A stretch of DNA of 26,174 nucleotides from positions 1 to 26,174 of the forward strand of contig JAYUOV010000288.1 of NCBI GenBank assembly GCA_043760535.1, in the 5' to 3' direction. The position numbers and the translations under genes were made by a program. A model generated the notes under the pieces. That model was given only the letters and a program-made list of their open reading frames with translations. It made no database searches and was not told where the DNA came from. Shown piece by piece: positions 1 to 6,438 of this stretch (positions are counted from its first letter, which is position 1; the number at the start of each line of letters is the position of its first letter). The DNA is from JAZKFT01 sp043760535 (GTDB taxonomy: Bacteria > Bacteroidota > Bacteroidia > Chitinophagales > Chitinophagaceae).

Positions 1-1
1 C

Positions 2-181
2 TGGCGAACAAAGGAAGAAAGCATGGCCGAAAATTATTTACCTGTAAACAAGCCTGCAAAAATCTTAATAACCAGCGGTGCCAGTTGCCCCGATGCACTT
101 GTGGAAGGGGTAATCAGCCGTCTGCTGGAATTTTACCCACAAGCAAAAAAGGTGGAGGAATTACTAACTAAGTTTTTATAA
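2..181 (+). CDS. ispH: 4-hydroxy-3-methylbut-2-enyl diphosphate reductase, C-terminal end (partial)
   Basis: This reading frame is open from the left edge and ends at TAA 179-181, giving about 59 residues. It contains ILITSGASCPDALVEGVI, which matches the C-terminal 'TSGAS.PD.LVE.VI' segment of IspH, the iron-sulfur enzyme that makes IPP and DMAPP in the last step of the MEP isoprenoid pathway. The catalytic cysteines and most of the protein lie outside the window, so the call rests on one motif. The frame ends in KFL directly after the final helix, as expected of a natural C-terminus. It is probably a cytosolic housekeeping enzyme. No terminator is obvious after it. Confidence 0.75.
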   Translation, partial: WRTKEESMAENYLPVNKPAKILITSGASCPDALVEGVISRLLEFYPQAKKVEELLTKFL

Positions 182-391
182 CAACAGCAGAAATTTATCT
201 TCAATTTTTTTTCCTTATTAGCCGGGCATTAGTACTACTATGATGCGACATTGGCGACGCTCCGTTCATCAATTGTACAAATGGCATCATCGTTTAAATT
301 CAATGCTCCAAAAACCAAAAACCAAAAACCAAAAATCAAAAATCAAAAACCAAATCCCTAATAAACCAATCAACCAATCAACCAATCACCT
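182..391. other. Intergenic region with repeat-derived DNA
   Basis: There is no gene in this stretch. Bases about 222-282 contain a segment (GCGACATTGGCGACG followed by CTCCGTTCATCAA) that resembles a split segment at 20946-21009. It is followed by two short tandem arrays that run up to the next start codon. Confidence 0.6.
308..389. repeat. Two adjacent short tandem arrays: 7-mer CCAAAAA (308-354) and 8-mer CCAATCAA (366-389)
   Basis: The first array has six full 7-base units (four CCAAAAA, two TCAAAAA) plus a partial one. The second has three 8-base units, the last with one change. The second array ends 2 bases before the ATG at 392, so it fills the place of a ribosome binding site and leaves no Shine-Dalgarno sequence. 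Unit number could change by slippage. A related array in inverted orientation lies at about 20856-20890. Confidence 0.85.
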
Positions 392-2062
392 ATGAATATA
401 TCATTTAACCGTAATGAAGACGCCATGAAAATGCTCCTCGCCGACATGGAACAAAAAATAGAAAAGATTAAACTAGGCGGTGGAACAAAGGCAATAGAAA
501 AGCAACACGAAAAAAATAAACGCACCCCAAGAGAAAGAATAGCATATTTAACCGATGCAGGCAGCCGCTTTATAGAGATAGGCTCATTTGCCGGTTACGA
601 AATGTACGAAGCCGAAGGCGGATGCCCTGCCGGCGGCACGGTAGCTGGCATAGGTTATGTAAGCGGCCGCCAATGTGTAATTATAGCAAATGATCAAACA
701 GTTAAGGCCGGAGCCTGGTTTCCTATAACCGGAAAGAAAAACCTTCGGATGCAAGAGATTGCTATGGAAAATTATTTACCAGTTATTTATTTAGTAGATA
801 GTGCAGGGGTTTTTCTTCCAATGCAGGATGAAATTTTTCCCGATAAAGAACATTTTGGCCGCATATTTAGAAACAATGCTAAAATGAGCGGCATGGGTAT
901 TACCCAAATTGCTGCAGTAATGGGAGCCTGTGTGGCAGGCGGTGCATACCTACCCATAATGAGCGACGAAACTTTAATGGTAGAAGGAAATGGCTCTATT
1001 TATCTGGCCGGCCCCTACCTTGTTAAAGCAGCCATAGGCGAAGATGTGGACAACGAAACCCTTGGTGGATCCATTACACACACCGAAATTAGTGGCATTG
1101 CCGATTATAAATTTAAAACAGAAGAAACCTGTTTGGATCATGTAAAAAAAATTATAAGCAAACTTGGAAGGCCTGCAAGTGTAGGTTTCGATAGGATTCT
1201 ATCGCAATTGCCAGCTAAAGATGCCAGTGAACTGTATGGTATTTTTCCTGAAAGGAATGCAAAACCCTACGACATTAGGGAAATAATAGAACGGATTGTA
1301 GATGCATCAACCCATCTGGAAAAAGATACAAAGCAGCAGGAGAATACAAGTTCTTTTGATGAGTTTAAAAAAGATTATGGCAAAACGATTGTTTGTGGCT
1401 ATGCCCGAATAGAAGGTTGGGCAGTAGGTATAGTTGCCAATCAGCGATTAATTGTTAAAAGCAAGAAAGGCGAAATGCAATTGGGTGGCGTTATTTACAA
1501 CGATAGTGCAGATAAAGCAGCCCGTTTTATACTCAACTGCAACCAAAAGAAAATTCCACTCGTTTTTTTGCAGGATGTTACAGGTTTTATGGTAGGCAGC
1601 CGAAGCGAACACAGCGGTATTATTAAAGATGGAGCAAAACTAGTAAATGCTGTAGCCAATAGTGTAGTACCTAAAATAACCATTATTATTGGCAATAGTT
1701 ACGGTGCTGGTAATTACGCAATGTGCGGCAAAGCTTACGACCCACGGTTTATTTATGCCTGGCCTACGGCCAAAATAGCCGTAATGGGTGGAGAGCAAGC
1801 AGCAAAAACATTGCTACAAATACAAGTGGCAGGCATGAAGGCAAAAGGCAAAGTAGTAAGCCCCGAAGATGAAAAAACGTTGCTGGATACGATTATGCAA
1901 CGGTATCAAAAACAAACATCGCCACTTTATGCTGCCTCAAGGCTTTGGGTAGATGAGATCATAAATCCGGCCGATACCAGAATGCTGATATCCGAGGGCA
2001 TTAGGGCTGCTAATCAAAATCCGCACATGCCAGCTATGCAAACAGGTGTGTTTCAAGTATAA
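392..2062 (+). CDS. mccB: Acyl-CoA carboxylase carboxyltransferase (beta) subunit, probably methylcrotonyl-CoA carboxylase
   Basis: This 556-residue protein has the two crotonase-like halves of a biotin-dependent carboxyltransferase, which moves CO2 from carboxybiotin to an acyl-CoA. The N-terminal half has VAGGAYLP (181-188) and GGSITHTEISGIADY (225-239). The C-terminal half has YGAGNYAMCGKAYDPRF (437-453) and AVMGGEQAA (463-471). The 'GAGNY.MCG.AY.PRF' wording is typical of methylcrotonyl-CoA carboxylase beta subunits in leucine breakdown rather than propionyl-CoA carboxylase. Length is close to the family norm of about 535-545. The start at 392 places the N-terminus (FNRNEDAMKMLLADM) where related proteins begin. 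No biotin carboxylase subunit lies in the window, so the substrate remains an inference. There is no Shine-Dalgarno because tandem repeats abut the ATG. Confidence 0.88.
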   Translation: MNISFNRNEDAMKMLLADMEQKIEKIKLGGGTKAIEKQHEKNKRTPRERIAYLTDAGSRFIEIGSFAGYEMYEAEGGCPAGGTVAGIGYVSGRQCVIIANDQTVKAGAWFPITGKKNLRMQEIAMENYLPVIYLVDSAGVFLPMQDEIFPDKEHFGRIFRNNAKMSGMGITQIAAVMGACVAGGAYLPIMSDETLMVEGNGSIYLAGPYLVKAAIGEDVDNETLGGSITHTEISGIADYKFKTEETCLDHVKKIISKLGRPASVGFDRILSQLPAKDASELYGIFPERNAKPYDIREIIERIVDASTHLEKDTKQQENTSSFDEFKKDYGKTIVCGYARIEGWAVGIVANQRLIVKSKKGEMQLGGVIYNDSADKAARFILNCNQKKIPLVFLQDVTGFMVGSRSEHSGIIKDGAKLVNAVANSVVPKITIIIGNSYGAGNYAMCGKAYDPRFIYAWPTAKIAVMGGEQAAKTLLQIQVAGMKAKGKVVSPEDEKTLLDTIMQRYQKQTSPLYAASRLWVDEIINPADTRMLISEGIRAANQNPHMPAMQTGVFQV

Positions 2063-2102
2063 GTTGTGTGAATATGTGCATAGATTGAGAATTTAACATT
2101 TT

Positions 2103-2132
2103 TTTGGTATTCGGAATTAATCATTACTTTCA
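2103..2132 (+). promoter_or_regulatory. Candidate Bacteroidota sigma-A-type promoter for the lipoprotein pair
   Basis: A TTTG at 2103-2106 and a TACTTTC at 2125-2131 are separated by 18 bases. This fits the -33 TTTG / -7 TAnnTTTG layout of Bacteroidota, with the last G replaced by C. The -7 box lies about 36 bases before the ATG at 2168. Confidence 0.45.
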
Positions 2133-2167
2133 CACATCAAATTAATTAAGAACTAACCAGCTACATT

Positions 2168-3007
2168 ATGAGAAAAAGAGCTTTATGCAACATTCTTGCG
2201 GGTATTGGTGTGTCTCTCACATTGTTTTTTACAGCTTGTGTGGATGATACCAATCTAACACCACCACCACCACCCGATAACTCTTTTACAGAAGAATTCG
2301 ATACGTTGCAATCTGCCTGGGACAGAGGTTGGAGATTTCTGAATCACAGCACCCCATTTGGTAGAGTTTGGGTAGATTATACGTCTCAGTTTCCTATTTA
2401 CCCGCACACCGATGATATTATTTATCACCCAGATTGGAAAAACGGAAATATGAATTTCTCCTTCGGTGCTTTTTCTTCTAAAGCTACCAGAGAAGGTTAT
2501 TTATCTAACTGCTGGGCTGCTAACGGAAATTTTCCAGCTCCAAGTGGTTTTGCCGAAGACTACGCTGCTATGTGGATTAATAATTGGGCAGTATCTCCGG
2601 AAACGCTGATGAAAAATGGTGACAAGATTATTTTTTATACTCGCTGCGACACAACAGCTCGGTTGCAGGTAAGGCTTAACAAAACCAACGCAAGCTTTAC
2701 TAATGTTGGCTATTCGCTAGAAGAGTCGGGAGATTTTTCTTCTTTACTCTTAGATATCAATCCGAACTACATTGTTAGGGGTTTGAATGCTTTTCCCTCT
2801 AGAAACTGGACTCGTTTCGAAGTAACTGTTTATGGTTTGGACAAACCAACGAAAGGTCGTTTTGCTTTCCGTTCTATGTTGCCTGGTACAAGAGGCAATA
2901 TTTGGGGGGCTCCAAATACTGCACCTTCCAGTCAGGTAGCGGTAATTCTTGCAAGATTAAGAGTAAGTATTCTTGGTATTGATAAAGTGGAATACATCAG
3001 CAAATAA
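2168..3007 (+). CDS. Choice-of-anchor-J-like surface lipoprotein (first of a tandem pair)
   Basis: This is a 279-residue predicted lipoprotein with signal peptide 1-23 and lipobox FTAC, with Cys24 as lipidation site. The mature protein begins C-V-D-D, and acidic residues at this place act as a surface-export signal in some Bacteroidota lipoproteins. After a proline run (32-37) comes FTEEFDTLQSAWDRGW, then alternating aromatic and beta-rich sequence with WAVSPETLMKNGDKIIFYT and a late FAFR strand. That pattern fits the choice-of-anchor J / cleaved-adhesin beta-sandwich family. The role is probably surface attachment or glycan contact, but no substrate can be read from the sequence. The next gene, 24 bases downstream, is a paralogue. 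A TTTG-N18-TACTTTC promoter candidate precedes it. Family assignment is by pattern only. Confidence 0.72.
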   Translation: MRKRALCNILAGIGVSLTLFFTACVDDTNLTPPPPPDNSFTEEFDTLQSAWDRGWRFLNHSTPFGRVWVDYTSQFPIYPHTDDIIYHPDWKNGNMNFSFGAFSSKATREGYLSNCWAANGNFPAPSGFAEDYAAMWINNWAVSPETLMKNGDKIIFYTRCDTTARLQVRLNKTNASFTNVGYSLEESGDFSSLLLDINPNYIVRGLNAFPSRNWTRFEVTVYGLDKPTKGRFAFRSMLPGTRGNIWGAPNTAPSSQVAVILARLRVSILGIDKVEYISK

Positions 3008-3031
3008 TTTTAAACAAAAGACTTAACAATA

Positions 3032-3742
3032 ATGAAAAATAAATTTTTATTAGGTGCTGCACTCGTTAGCATAATAAGCTTTACTGCCTGTGAAGAAAAT
3101 GATGTAACCGCTCCAGCAATGCTTGCAGATGTTTCCTGGGTTCAAGATTTTGATAGTATTGCTGCTGCCCACCGTCAGGGATGGGTTACCGTAAACAATT
3201 CCAAACCGATAGGTGTAGAAACATGGACACAAGCTTATGCTTATTACGAAAGTAAGAAAGGGTTAAGTAATGGCATTCTTAATCCTCAATCTTATTTATA
3301 CAGCGGCAGGGATTTTATTTTAGCCACTTCTAATTGCGGCTTTGGTGTAGCTACGCTTAGTGCCTGGTTAATATCGCCAAAAACAATGATCAAGAACGGC
3401 GACAAGATTATTTTTTATACAGGATCGCAAATAGGTACAGGCGTTGCTGAAAGATTGCAAGTGAGACTAAACCCAATAAATGGAACTGATAATGTAGGCA
3501 GCGATTCTTCTTCGGTAGGAGATTTTAGAACCCTATTACTGGATATCAATCCTACTTTAGCCAAAACAGGCCCAAACAGTTACCCGCAGCGCTGGACAAA
3601 ATATACACTTACATTGAGCGGTTTGCCAGCACCGGCCGAGCGTAGGTTTGCATTCCGATATTATGTGTCAAATGGAGGTCCTTTAGGTCCCAATTCGCAA
3701 GGTATTGGTATAGATAGTGTAGCTTTTGTTAGCGCAAAATAA
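3032..3742 (+). CDS. Choice-of-anchor-J-like surface lipoprotein (second of a tandem pair)
   Basis: This 236-residue predicted lipoprotein has signal peptide 1-19 and lipobox FTAC with Cys20. The mature end C-E-E-N-D is acidic, as in its neighbour. It shares the neighbour's plan: W.QDFDS...A...GW.T.N.S.P near the start, IKNGDKIIFYT in the middle, a repeated 'GDF..LLLDINP' segment, and a closing FAFRYYVS...GIGIDSVAF. At DNA level, bases coding for GDKIIFYT share 20 identical nucleotides with the upstream copy. The pair therefore looks like a tandem duplication that has diverged. It is followed by a strong terminator, so the two genes probably form one transcript. Function is inferred to be surface binding; nothing enzymatic is visible. 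Confidence 0.7.
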   Translation: MKNKFLLGAALVSIISFTACEENDVTAPAMLADVSWVQDFDSIAAAHRQGWVTVNNSKPIGVETWTQAYAYYESKKGLSNGILNPQSYLYSGRDFILATSNCGFGVATLSAWLISPKTMIKNGDKIIFYTGSQIGTGVAERLQVRLNPINGTDNVGSDSSSVGDFRTLLLDINPTLAKTGPNSYPQRWTKYTLTLSGLPAPAERRFAFRYYVSNGGPLGPNSQGIGIDSVAFVSAK

Positions 3743-3763
3743 TTTTATTACATCATCATATTT

Positions 3764-3799
3764 ACAACCAACCTGCTTAAACGGTTGGTTGTTTTTTTT
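3764..3799 (+). terminator. Rho-independent terminator after the lipoprotein pair
   Basis: ACAACCAACC (3764-3773) pairs perfectly with GGTTGGTTGT (3783-3792) across a 9-base loop. The T-run at 3792-3799 follows directly. A TTG-initiated extension of the next gene would begin inside this hairpin, which argues for its ATG start at 3809. Confidence 0.9.
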
Positions 3800-3808
3800 G
3801 CACTTACT

Positions 3809-4516
3809 ATGAAGGGTTTACGATGCATTATTTGTTGTTGTGTGCTGCTGTTTCAGGTAATTTCCTGTATGCAAAGGGAACAGCGGCCTGTTGTTAATAG
3901 CAAGTTTACTGAACCTGCTTTGGCCATAAGTGAAGGCAAACTGTTATTACAAAACGGAGACCTAATATTACGTACAGATGATGATGTAATAAGTGCATCC
4001 CTTAGAAATTTTTCTGTTACCGATAAATCCTATTCGCATTGTGGTATAGTCTATTTCGAAGACTCGGCCTGGTATGTGTACCATTTAATGGCCGGTGACG
4101 AAAACCCTTCGGATCTGATGGAAAGGGAAAGATTTGAATCGTTTGTTAGCCCAATTAAAAAGAGCCGCTATGGCATTTTTAGGTACCAATTACATACAGA
4201 CGAAATCGTAAAAATGCAGGCAATTATATACGGATTTATGGCGGATAAAACATTGTTTGACAAAGACTTTGATTTAAAAACAGACGACAAACTCTACTGT
4301 GCAGAAATGGTGTACAAGGGATTGAAAACCGCAACAAACGATAGGGTGATATTACCTGTAACCGTTCGAAAAAATTTTGACCCTAAGCGCTATAATAAAT
4401 CTGGACCCGAATTAAAAAAGTTTGAGTTTATAGCACTCGACAATTTATTCCTCAATCCGTTTTGTAAAGAAATAAAAAGGTTTCGTTATCCCAATACTAC
4501 ATTAGAAAGAGAATAA
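3809..4516 (+). CDS. YiiX/YebB-like NlpC/P60-superfamily lipoprotein (permuted papain-like hydrolase)
   Basis: From ATG 3809 the protein is 235 residues. An upstream TTG at 3785 would lie inside the terminator stem. Signal peptide 1-19 ends in lipobox VISC (Cys20), so the mature protein is probably anchored in the inner or outer membrane facing the periplasm. The order of the putative catalytic residues is permuted: NGDLILR (49-55), then SHCGIVYF with His77, then LYCAEMVYKGL with Cys164. This His-before-Cys arrangement marks the YiiX/orthopoxvirus G6R group of the NlpC/P60 superfamily, whose members act on amide or ester bonds in peptidoglycan or lipids. The true substrate is unknown. The stop is 2 bases before the rnhA start, so co-transcription is likely. 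Confidence 0.7.
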   Translation: MKGLRCIICCCVLLFQVISCMQREQRPVVNSKFTEPALAISEGKLLLQNGDLILRTDDDVISASLRNFSVTDKSYSHCGIVYFEDSAWYVYHLMAGDENPSDLMERERFESFVSPIKKSRYGIFRYQLHTDEIVKMQAIIYGFMADKTLFDKDFDLKTDDKLYCAEMVYKGLKTATNDRVILPVTVRKNFDPKRYNKSGPELKKFEFIALDNLFLNPFCKEIKRFRYPNTTLERE

Positions 4517-4518
4517 AC

Positions 4519-4992
4519 ATGGTTACAATTTATACCGATGGCTCCAGCCGTGGCAATCCGGGGCCGGGCGGTTACGGAACTATTTTAATGGCCGGCCAAT
4601 ACAGAAAAGAACTCAGCCAGGGCTACCGATATACTACCAATAACAGGATGGAGCTGATGGCCGTAATAGAAGGGCTAAAAGCACTTAAAAAAGCAGGAAT
4701 CGAAGTAACCATTTACAGCGACAGCCAATATGTGGTAAACACTGTAGAAAAAGGCTGGCTAAAAAAATGGATAGCAACCAATTTTGCCGGAGGCAAAAAA
4801 AACAAAGACCTATGGCTTGAATACCACAGGATAGCAAAAGATTTTAAAGTAAAATTTATTTGGGTAAAAGGCCATGCCAATAACCCATTTAATAACCGGT
4901 GCGACGAGCTAGCAACTATGGCAGCAGATAACGGACCACATGTAACAGACGAAGGCTACGAAGCCGAAACCACCAATCTTTTTACCAAATGA
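4519..4992 (+). CDS. rnhA: Ribonuclease HI
   Basis: This 157-residue protein is a standard RNase HI, which cuts the RNA strand of RNA-DNA hybrids such as R-loops and replication primers. The metal-binding carboxylates are visible: Asp7 in IYTDGSSRGNPGPGGYG, Glu45 in NNRMELMAVIEGL, Asp68 in YSDSQYVV and Asp129 in NRCDELA. His119 in KGHANNPFNNRCD matches the mobile catalytic histidine. The basic protrusion (GWLKKWIATNFAGGKKNKDLW, split around 79-99) is present, so this is the long bacterial form. It starts 2 bases after the YiiX-like gene and its TGA overlaps the next ATG by 4 bases (ATGA at 4989-4992), indicating translational coupling in a three-gene operon. Confidence 0.96.
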   Translation: MVTIYTDGSSRGNPGPGGYGTILMAGQYRKELSQGYRYTTNNRMELMAVIEGLKALKKAGIEVTIYSDSQYVVNTVEKGWLKKWIATNFAGGKKNKDLWLEYHRIAKDFKVKFIWVKGHANNPFNNRCDELATMAADNGPHVTDEGYEAETTNLFTK

Positions 4993-5642
4993 AAGAAGCG
5001 TTTTTGTGTAGTTGGAGTGGTGGAAAAGACAGTTGTTTCGCTTTTATAAAAGCAATGGAACAAGGCCTGAAACCTGCTGTACTGCTGAATGTATTGAATG
5101 AAGAAGGTAAAATTTCAAGGTCTCATGGTATTCCATTGGCGATATTGGAGGTACAAGCTGCTGCCATGAATATACCGCTACGCTCAATTAGCAGCAGTTG
5201 GAATGATTATGAACAAAAGTTTATTACTGCACTAAAAGAATTAACCGAAACCCATAAGCTGCAATGTGCTGTTTTTGGAGATATTGACCTGCAGGCACAC
5301 CGGGATTGGGAAGAAAAAGTGTGTGCTGCCGCTAGCATACGAGCCATCCTTCCATTGTGGCAGCAAGACCGTCGCAGCCTTGTAAAACAAATGCTGGCAG
5401 CAGGAATTGTTACCATGATAGTTAGCTGTAATGAAGTAATGGGCAAAAAGTTTCTTGGTAAAATATTAACTACCAAACTGATAGATGAATTAGAAGCATT
5501 AGGTGTAGATGCCTGTGGAGAAAACGGTGAGTTTCATACATTAGTACTTAACTGCCCTTTATTTAACCATAAAATACACGTGGTGGTAACTGATAAAGTT
5601 TGCCATCAGGGCTATTGGTTTACAGTTCTGGAGCTTGGATAA
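4989..5642 (+). CDS. Dph6-like ATP-pyrophosphatase (diphthine-ammonia-ligase family, DUF71)
   Basis: This 217-residue N-type ATP-pyrophosphatase has the PP-loop SGGKDS at 10-15 and the family's signature DACGENGEFHTLV at 174-186. FGDIDLQAHRDWEEKVC (96-112) matches the central conserved block. Eukaryotic and archaeal members amidate diphthine on elongation factor 2. Bacteria lack diphthamide, so the substrate of this bacterial version is not known; an ATP-dependent amidation or similar adenylation is the best inference. The 4-base ATGA overlap with rnhA suggests translational coupling. It converges on the minus-strand gene ending at 5655 with only 12 bases between them and no clear terminator. 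Confidence 0.83.
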   Translation: MKEAFLCSWSGGKDSCFAFIKAMEQGLKPAVLLNVLNEEGKISRSHGIPLAILEVQAAAMNIPLRSISSSWNDYEQKFITALKELTETHKLQCAVFGDIDLQAHRDWEEKVCAAASIRAILPLWQQDRRSLVKQMLAAGIVTMIVSCNEVMGKKFLGKILTTKLIDELEALGVDACGENGEFHTLVLNCPLFNHKIHVVVTDKVCHQGYWFTVLELG

Positions 5643-5654
5643 AAGCCCAGAAAA

Positions 5655-6179
5655 TTAACCATTTGTAGCAGCCGTTTTTTGTGGCAACCTACCCGCAAGC
5701 CAACTTTCTTTTACCGGAATCAACCATTTATCCAACAGGTCTTTTTTATTCAATACGGTGTTGTTAAAGTAGATGGTTTCGGCATTTACAAAATCGTTTT
5801 CCAAAGCATGGTTTAGGTGGGCTAGTGGTAGCATTTGTACTTTGTCTTTTATTACAAAAGCCAGGTTCATTCTGTCGAACATGGTTACTTTAAATTGCAC
5901 TTCTATTTGTTTTATAAGCCTTACCGAACTATCTGTGCTGCATCCGCTTACGCCGGTTTGGGCTTCATCGGCCATAATAACTACAAACTGGCCGAAAAGT
6001 AAATTGGCATAACCTTTTACTGTAGCACCATGGCTAAGCCAGCCGGCCACAAAATCTTCCATCATCACTTCTATTTCTAAAGCTTCGCTCATAAAAAACA
6101 AGCGGCTGCTCTGGTAAATCCAAACACGGCTGCCATTGCTAAAATCTGCAGGTATAATGTTTTTCCAATTTTCGAACAT
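5655..6179 (-). CDS. Conserved Bacteroidota protein, often labelled 'ABC transporter ATPase'
   Basis: This is a 174-residue soluble protein without signal peptide or membrane segment. It has the wording SRVWIYQSSRLFF (18-30), a central F..GW..HG..VKG......FVVIMADE, and SGCSTDSSVRLIKQIE around residues 80-95. I recognise this as a short family common in Bacteroidota and frequently deposited as 'ABC transporter ATPase'. That name is not supported here, because there is no Walker A, Walker B or ABC signature. Function is unknown. The SGCSTDSS segment carries a conserved cysteine that may be worth attention. The gene faces the Dph6-like gene head to head at its 3' end, and upstream lies the non-coding flank of the DUF262 block. 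Confidence 0.75.
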   Translation of the reverse strand: MFENWKNIIPADFSNGSRVWIYQSSRLFFMSEALEIEVMMEDFVAGWLSHGATVKGYANLLFGQFVVIMADEAQTGVSGCSTDSSVRLIKQIEVQFKVTMFDRMNLAFVIKDKVQMLPLAHLNHALENDFVNAETIYFNNTVLNKKDLLDKWLIPVKESWLAGRLPQKTAATNG

Positions 6180-6438
6180 GTTATTTAGTTGATTAGTAAG
6201 TTTTACGGCTTGGTGAAGGTGGCGATTTTTAATACATAACTGTCTACAGAGAACGACACCGCCACTTTTGCCAAACCCGTGTTAGTGTCGGCTGCCCTTC
6301 TTTCGGTCAATGGTCTGTTGTGTCGAGTTTGCACTGTCCTTGTGCTGTTGGGCAGGCTATACTCTTTTGTGCCGCACCTTCGGTATGTGGCTTGCAAATG
6401 TGTATGAATGCAAATGGCGGCATTGTTGTCTGGTTGAA
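6180..6438. other. Non-coding flank downstream of the DUF262 gene; relative of the 23.7-kb region
   Basis: No convincing gene is present. A 64-codon frame here has a composition unlike neighbouring proteins. Read on the minus strand, bases 6402-6351 give CACATTTGCAAG...CAAAAGAG...GCCTGCC, an order of words that recurs at 23743-23801 upstream of hsdM. The base composition is richer in G and C than the flanking DUF262 gene, marking a boundary. Confidence 0.55.

Noticed and set aside
308..389. CRISPR array
   Set aside because: The repeats are 7-8 bases long and directly adjacent, without spacers or cas genes.
3785..3808. TTG-started extension of the YiiX-like lipoprotein gene
   Set aside because: It would start inside the stem of the terminator at 3764-3799, and the ATG at 3809 gives a proper lipoprotein signal peptide.
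5655..6179. ABC transporter ATPase
   Set aside because: The usual database label has no basis in the sequence: no Walker A, Walker B or ABC signature is present.
6203..6397. 64-codon minus-strand frame rich in Arg and Thr
   Set aside because: No family resemblance; it covers the non-coding segment shared with 23743-23801 and is best read as chance.
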